NCBI GenBank assembly: GCA_007124575.1
Contig: SLEW01000018.1
Location: 1 to 21,403 of the forward strand
Source of the DNA: Bacteroidales bacterium
GTDB taxonomy: Bacteria; Bacteroidota; Bacteroidia; Bacteroidales; UBA7960
DNA: 21,403 bases
Reading direction: 5' to 3'
Of this stretch, positions 16,902-21,403 are shown piece after piece (within the stretch, counting starts at the first letter, position 1; every line of letters starts with the position of its first letter). The notes below the pieces were generated by a model. The model was given only the letters and a program-made list of their open reading frames with translations, had not been told where the DNA came from and did not search any database. The position numbers were made by a program, and so were the translations under genes.

Positions 16902-16916
16902 TGTGACTAAAACAAA
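16885..16916 (-). promoter_or_regulatory. Bacteroidota-type promoter of gdhA
   Basis: On the minus strand TTTG (16916-16913), 20 nt, TAAATTCG (16892-16885), one base off TAnnTTTG. Predicted start near 16878, leader about 55 nt to the ATG at 16822. Confidence 0.55.
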
Positions 16917-16998
16917 CAATTCTATTAAATTTTGCGAAAGGTCAAAAGTTCTATATTTCTGAAGGTCTAAAGGTTTGGCCCTGCTTTTGGCTGTTACC

Positions 16999-17026
16999 AG
17001 ACAGGTCAAGCCCTGTCTCTATAGAG
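16999..17026. repeat. Tandem fold-back sequence downstream of the receiver/PEP-synthase-like gene
   Basis: AGACAGG (16999-17005) and CCTGTCT (17012-17018) form a 7-bp stem with a 6-nt loop. They overlap the perfect palindrome CTCTATAGAG (17017-17026). There is no T-run on the minus strand, so it is an imperfect terminator candidate. It resembles the GACAGGGCAAGCCCTGTC type of interspersed fold-back repeat known from memory in several bacterial phyla. It lies 19 nt past the stop codon of the 17045 gene. Confidence 0.5.
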
Positions 17027-17044
17027 CTCAGTGCCCAGTACTCC

Positions 17045-20029
17045 TTACGGTTTCATCACGATACCCCGCTTCTTGCTGCCGTCTATTTTTACCACAACGG
17101 GTTTTTTAAACCTTACATGCCGGACAAATTCGTCTTCATATTCGGCGGGTTGTTTATTCAGGTAGTCCACGTCATAATGTCCTTCTTTCAGAAATGGGTT
17201 AATGGTAAAATAACCCACGCTGAATGATGTCAGGTTCTGGAAAAAGTGTGTTCCCTGGCTTGGGTCGATCTGGTAATTTTTCATTCCGGATTCCACAATC
17301 AGTCTGGCGGCAGATATCTGCGCCCATTTTACCGGTACGCCGAGCCACGAGTCGTTGGACCCCCAGCGGCCGGGGCCTACCAGGATAAAGTTATCTCCTC
17401 TCGATTTGATCGCCTTGTTGATCTTTTCAATTACCTCTGCGATTTCTTTGGTTTTCGCGGGGTCGAAGGCCTCCGGTTTCACGTATACAAAGTCATTTAC
17501 GTCGTCGATAATCCCGTTACCCAGTGCGTTATGGCTGATGATGATGGCCTCTTTGGGCTTACAGACATCCACTTGTATCCTGTTTTTTTCTTGTGTTTCC
17601 ACCACGGGACGTATTTGCAGAAAGTGAAACTCTCTTTTTTCACCTTTGGGCACATCCAGGTTAACAGAAAACTCAATTTCTACCTGGTTATTCATCTCAT
17701 TTTGGCCGATCCAGAGCAGTTCTTCCACGATTTCTGCCAGGGGGAATGATTTATGCTTGAGCACATTGGCGAATGTGATGATGCGGGTCCCGTTTTCGTA
17801 AAGTCCATCGCGTATGATCTGATCTTCATAATCGTAGGTAGACACGACATATTTCAGTGAGGAGGCTCCTTTTACCTGTCTGATACGTGTTTTGTGCATG
17901 TTTATGGTTTCATCCACGGAGGGATAAAACTTTTCGGGATCCATGTTCAGGCTATAAAATTCTCTCTGGCTGTCGCGCAGGGCGATGTCGGTGTTTGCCA
18001 GCTGGAGTGATTTTTCCGGGTATTTTGGTGAGAAACGCAGGGAGATACCTCCATCCACAATGGTTTTACCGAGTCCGAAGGCAATATTGGCTACGCCATC
18101 TTCATATTTTTCGGGTTCGATAGGATAGAAGTTCACTGAGCGGGCTACTCCTGAGATGGTTGGGTAGAACATACTGCCATAAGACCGGCCGGACATTTCC
18201 TGGACGACGACAGCCATCTTCTCCTCATCGATCACATTGCTTGTGGCCTCAATGTATGCTTTGCTTTCGCGGAAGAATACGGATGCATAAACGCTTTTGA
18301 TCGCCTGGTCGAGCTGTTGCATGCGAACATGCTGCTCATGGTGGTTGTTGGGGATCATATAGGTGGAGTATACCCCGGCAAAAGGCTGGTAGTGGCTATC
18401 TTCGAGGAGGCTGGAGGAGCGCACGGCAAGTGGCGACTTGAAAAAGTCAACGATTTCACGGATAAAGGAACGCATGCGGGATGGCGTTTTGCTTTGCACA
18501 AACCGTTCGAGTACCTCTTCATCGCTCACATCCGACAGTGCGTAGTCATAAAGATCATTGTCTTCCATGAATTCGTCGAAGATATCGGTGGTGAGCACGA
18601 CGGTTCGCGGGATGGATAATGTAACGTCTTTCCAGTGGTACATGATCTTATAGCGGTTTATCACCGAATCGATAAAGGCCAGTCCACGGGCCTTGCCTCC
18701 CAGCTGGCCATCACCGAGGCGCGTAAACACAGCATATTCGTCCAGATGGCTTGCAATGATGCCCCTTCCTTTGGTGCGCCTGTAATTAGCGATGGTGTCT
18801 ATCAGGTAACTGCGTACCTCTTCAATGTGATCAAAATCATCACGGCTTTTCTGTGCAAAGATGTTGGCAATGGAAAAAAGTGCCCTGGCTTTAAGCCATC
18901 GGGAGAAATGGTTGTTTGTGACGTGATACTCCAACACTTTTGGATCTGCTTTGGCGATCTTTACCTGCAGTGAGTGTAGATTATTGGCGCGGGTAAGCTC
19001 CCTTCCCGTGCTGTGATCTTTGAAGACAAAATCACCGAAACCGTAATTTTCCTTGATATAGTGTTTGAGCTCAATCAAAAGGGTTTTGGAGTATTTGTCA
19101 ATGAAGCTTACATCGATGTCCTTGTTGAGCGTAGCATCCCATTTTTCTGAAGATTGAAGCAATATGGGGATCTGGCTGTGTCGTTCGCGGATATGTTTGG
19201 CCAGCTTTACCCCGGCCTGGTTATCGCGCTTACCCTCTTTTGCGTAGCTGATGTCAGAAATTACCCCCAGCAAGTTGTCCTGGTACTTTTCATAAAGGCT
19301 CAAGGCCTCATCATAGGTTTTGGCCAGCAAGATCTTGGGTCGCGCTCGCATGCGAAGGGTTTTCCTGTGCTCGTTAAGTCCTTCAGTCATCAGCTCGTTG
19401 GTCTGGTCGAAGATGACCTTATATATGGTAGGCAGGTAAGAAGAGTAATAGCGTATGGAGTCTTCTACCAGCAAGATGCCCTGCACGCCGACCTGCTCGA
19501 TGTCATGGTCGGCATTCATTCTGTCTTCCAGCAACTTGATGATGGCAAGCAGGAGCCCCGCATTGCCCAGCCAGCTAAAAACATAATCGATGCCGCTCAG
19601 GTCCTCGTTGCGTAACTTCAGGGACACTTCCCGCGAAAAATGTGTCAGCACTACAATGGGAATTTTGGGGTGTCGCTCTTTTACCTTTTTGGCCATCTCA
19701 AAGCAATCGATCTTGCCCACATTCAGCATGGTGATCACCAGGTCAAAGTCCTTCTTCTCCAGAAGATCAAAAGCTTGTTCTGAGGAGCTTGCCTGGGTAA
19801 ACTGTGGGGGATAGCGCAGGTTTTTGGAGGTGTACTCCAGAAAAATCTTTTCGTTGATACGTCCGTCTTCTTCAAGCATGAAGGCATCATAGTTACTGCA
19901 TATCAGCAGCACGTTGATGATGCGTTTCTGCATAAGGTCTTCATAGGTGATCTCTTTAAACTCGTATGAGTCTGTAGCGTATTTTTCGTCGTAATGGTAT
20001 TTTGTAATGGCGCTCATTTGTTTCTGCAT
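17045..20029 (-). CDS. PEP-synthase-like ATP-binding protein with two N-terminal receiver-like domains
   Basis: 994 residues. Residues about 33-175 form a receiver-like fold lacking the phospho-acceptor: the Asp position is M101 (VITMLNVG), and the Lys of the DYxxKP motif is lost (DYVFSW). Residues about 183-330 form a second receiver with the acid pair E189/D190 (LLVEDS), acceptor D259 (VISDISY), Ser in place of Thr (LLQSSE) and K312 (FIDKYSK), so it may be phosphorylated. From about 430 comes a PEP-synthase/PPDK N-terminal ATP-grasp region: GGKARGLA with K446, AVRSSSLLEDS with R537, QPFAGVYSTY, and closing FHFLQIRPVV near 830. No phosphohistidine (TSHAAI) domain and no PEP/pyruvate barrel follow. 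Instead there is a C-terminal module with GPGRWGSNDSWLGVPVKWAQ starting at 885 and GTHFFQ. It lies 12 nt downstream of a paralogue on the same strand, so the two are probably co-transcribed. Function unknown; it is not a standard PEP synthase. An internal ATG four codons in is a possible alternative start. Confidence 0.87.
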   Translation of the reverse strand: MQKQMSAITKYHYDEKYATDSYEFKEITYEDLMQKRIINVLLICSNYDAFMLEEDGRINEKIFLEYTSKNLRYPPQFTQASSSEQAFDLLEKKDFDLVITMLNVGKIDCFEMAKKVKERHPKIPIVVLTHFSREVSLKLRNEDLSGIDYVFSWLGNAGLLLAIIKLLEDRMNADHDIEQVGVQGILLVEDSIRYYSSYLPTIYKVIFDQTNELMTEGLNEHRKTLRMRARPKILLAKTYDEALSLYEKYQDNLLGVISDISYAKEGKRDNQAGVKLAKHIRERHSQIPILLQSSEKWDATLNKDIDVSFIDKYSKTLLIELKHYIKENYGFGDFVFKDHSTGRELTRANNLHSLQVKIAKADPKVLEYHVTNNHFSRWLKARALFSIANIFAQKSRDDFDHIEEVRSYLIDTIANYRRTKGRGIIASHLDEYAVFTRLGDGQLGGKARGLAFIDSVINRYKIMYHWKDVTLSIPRTVVLTTDIFDEFMEDNDLYDYALSDVSDEEVLERFVQSKTPSRMRSFIREIVDFFKSPLAVRSSSLLEDSHYQPFAGVYSTYMIPNNHHEQHVRMQQLDQAIKSVYASVFFRESKAYIEATSNVIDEEKMAVVVQEMSGRSYGSMFYPTISGVARSVNFYPIEPEKYEDGVANIAFGLGKTIVDGGISLRFSPKYPEKSLQLANTDIALRDSQREFYSLNMDPEKFYPSVDETINMHKTRIRQVKGASSLKYVVSTYDYEDQIIRDGLYENGTRIITFANVLKHKSFPLAEIVEELLWIGQNEMNNQVEIEFSVNLDVPKGEKREFHFLQIRPVVETQEKNRIQVDVCKPKEAIIISHNALGNGIIDDVNDFVYVKPEAFDPAKTKEIAEVIEKINKAIKSRGDNFILVGPGRWGSNDSWLGVPVKWAQISAARLIVESGMKNYQIDPSQGTHFFQNLTSFSVGYFTINPFLKEGHYDVDYLNKQPAEYEDEFVRHVRFKKPVVVKIDGSKKRGIVMKP

Positions 20030-20041
20030 TTATAAAGGGGA

Positions 20042-21403
20042 TTATTCTCTCTGATCATGGAAATAGATCAGGGCATGGCGTTTTTTTCCATCCATGATCA
20101 CCTCCAGGGGTTTTTCAAAACGTACGTGTTTCACGTATTTTTTTTCACTTATTGTGGATGCATTCTTTAACACATCCCAGTTGATATAATCGATCAGGTC
20201 ATTATGTTTCACTGAGAAGTAACCTACATTCATGGATATCACATTATGGAAAAAGTGTGACCCCAGGGAAGCATCCAGGGGGAAGTCTTCCATGCTCATC
20301 TCCACAATGATGCGGGCGTTGGATATCTGCGACCAGTTTACGGGGACACCAATAAAGCGGTCCCTGGTACCCCAGCGGCCCGGTCCTATGAGAATATACT
20401 GCCGGTCTTCCTTTGTCATGTTGGCATTGATCTCTTCAATCTCATCACGTATTTTCTCTGTTTTCAGCTTGTCAAAACGGTCAACATCTACATAAACCAC
20501 GTCTCTGATATCCTGATTCCTTCCGTTGCCCATGCCATTTTCACTGTAGAGCAACAGTTTGTCGTTGTCTATTTTGTCGATATTGATTTCTGTTTCGATG
20601 ATGTTTTTGATAAGGGGCTTGATTTGAAGAAGGTAGAATGAAGCCCGGCCTTCCTTGTCTTTGTTGAGGTCGATGGCAAACTCGGTCTCTATGGGCGTAC
20701 CCATGGATTCTGAGATGATATCGAGGATCACCTCAATGGTTTTTGCCAGGGGGATATAATTGTATTTCAATATATTGGCAAAGTTTACCACTCTGGGTCC
20801 TGCATCGGTGATCCCGGGGATAAGCCGTTCGCTGTTAAAGTCATACACGGAAGCACAGTGTTTTAGTGTTCCATGCTTTTCAGCATTCTGTATTTCCAGT
20901 TTTACCAGTCCGGCATCCTCTCCATCGAGCAGGTTCAGGTCATTCTTTGCCAGGTCTACTGCGTAGAAATGCACCTGGGAGTTTTTGAACAGCTCTTTTG
21001 GCGTATACATTTCGAGTTGGGGGTGGATGGGTGAGAAACGGTAGGTTTTTTCGCCTTCCACCACATATTTTCCCAGCCCCACGGCGATGGCCGCAAAGCC
21101 TTCGTCGGGCTTCATGTAGGAGTAAGGATAAAAGTTATAGGATTGCGCCACGCCGCTGATATGCGGGTAATAGCAGCCGTTGTATTCGTGGCCTACCACT
21201 TCCTGGATGATGACAGCCATCTTCTCTTCTTCAATCTTATAATTCACCGCCTTGAAATAGGACTGTGCCGTAGGGGAAAAGATGGAGGCATACACCAGCT
21301 TGATGGCATTCATGAGCTGCTCCAGGCGTACGTTCAGGTCGGGATGGTTGTTTGGCAGGAGGAAGGTATCAAAAATGCCTGCGAATGGTTGCATCAGGGA
21401 GTC
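20042..21403 (-). CDS. PEP-synthase-like protein, paralogue of the downstream gene (5' truncated by window)
   Basis: The C-terminal 453 residues are visible; the frame stays open through base 21403 (codons for DSL before the internal Met at 21394), and the residues match EDS-xx-QPFAG of the neighbour, so the gene enters from outside. The ATP-grasp part (QPFAGIFDTF, MAVIIQEVVG, ISGVAQSYNFYP, FYLLQIKPLI) is followed by the same C-terminal module: ENGMGNG, GPGRWGTRDRFIGVPVNWSQ and GSHFFHN. The TSHAAI phosphohistidine domain is again absent. Whether it carries N-terminal receivers cannot be seen. The gap of 12 nt to the next gene supports an operon of two paralogues. Confidence 0.85.
   Translation of the reverse strand, partial: DSLMQPFAGIFDTFLLPNNHPDLNVRLEQLMNAIKLVYASIFSPTAQSYFKAVNYKIEEEKMAVIIQEVVGHEYNGCYYPHISGVAQSYNFYPYSYMKPDEGFAAIAVGLGKYVVEGEKTYRFSPIHPQLEMYTPKELFKNSQVHFYAVDLAKNDLNLLDGEDAGLVKLEIQNAEKHGTLKHCASVYDFNSERLIPGITDAGPRVVNFANILKYNYIPLAKTIEVILDIISESMGTPIETEFAIDLNKDKEGRASFYLLQIKPLIKNIIETEINIDKIDNDKLLLYSENGMGNGRNQDIRDVVYVDVDRFDKLKTEKIRDEIEEINANMTKEDRQYILIGPGRWGTRDRFIGVPVNWSQISNARIIVEMSMEDFPLDASLGSHFFHNVISMNVGYFSVKHNDLIDYINWDVLKNASTISEKKYVKHVRFEKPLEVIMDGKKRHALIYFHDQRE

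Noticed and set aside
17045..21403. Standard PEP synthase or pyruvate phosphate dikinase
   Set aside because: The phosphohistidine swivelling domain and the PEP/pyruvate barrel are missing in both genes.
1..21403. CRISPR array, IS element, prophage or tRNA
   Set aside because: No regularly spaced repeats, transposase or integrase motifs, or cloverleaf sequence was seen in the short intergenic gaps.

Overview
This window looks like a chromosomal segment of a member of the Bacteroidota, probably an anaerobic or facultatively anaerobic Bacteroidales/Marinilabiliales-type organism. The evidence is a large secreted protein with a type IX secretion (Por) sorting tail, Bacteroidota promoters (TTTG, about 20 nt, TAnnTTTG) in the intergenic gaps, start sites without Shine-Dalgarno sequences, a fused E1 alpha-beta 2-oxoacid dehydrogenase, and a rubrerythrin. 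I see no phage, IS element, CRISPR array, rRNA or tRNA.

Layout, left to right. (1) Plus strand, positions 1-5948: the 3' part of a thiamine-diphosphate E1 (alpha+beta fused) dehydrogenase, a strong terminator, a Bacteroidota promoter, then a 1270-residue multidomain secreted protein (jelly-roll modules, CARDB-like spacers, a PKD domain and a T9SS tail). A shared bidirectional hairpin terminator separates it from the next block. (2) Minus strand, 12673 down to 6064: a likely operon of a NuoE/HydC-like subunit, a NuoF/HydB-like flavoprotein, a very large composite subunit ([2Fe-2S] + GltD-like NADPH flavoprotein + several [4Fe-4S] + a formate-dehydrogenase-like molybdopterin domain with the catalytic residue missing), and a rubrerythrin-like diiron protein. 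(3) Minus strand, 15174-12892: a PIF1-type helicase with a C-terminal HTH module. (4) Minus strand, 16822-15485: hexameric glutamate dehydrogenase with a well-defined promoter and terminator. (5) Minus strand, 21403-17045: two tandem paralogues of a PEP-synthase-like ATP-binding protein that lack the phosphohistidine and PEP-binding domains. The downstream one carries two receiver-like domains at its N-terminus; the upstream one runs off the window.

The most interesting system is block 2. An NADH-type module (NuoE/NuoF with FMN) sits in one operon with an NADPH-type module (GltD fold) inside the composite subunit. The FDH-like domain has lost its Cys/Sec, its active-site His and its C-terminal pterin-binding domain. 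I therefore infer a soluble NADH/NADPH/ferredoxin transhydrogenase, possibly flavin-based electron-bifurcating and related to the Sporomusa-type Nfn (StnABC) and HydABC groups, not a formate dehydrogenase. The neighbouring rubrerythrin (peroxide reduction) and glutamate dehydrogenase (usually NADP-linked) would be natural users of such a redox hub. The second point of interest is the tandem PEP-synthase-like pair, which shares a conserved C-terminal module with a GPGRWG motif and no recognised function.

The only stretch over 300 bases without a gene is 15175-15484. It holds the helicase promoter, a small fold-back repeat and the gdhA terminator.
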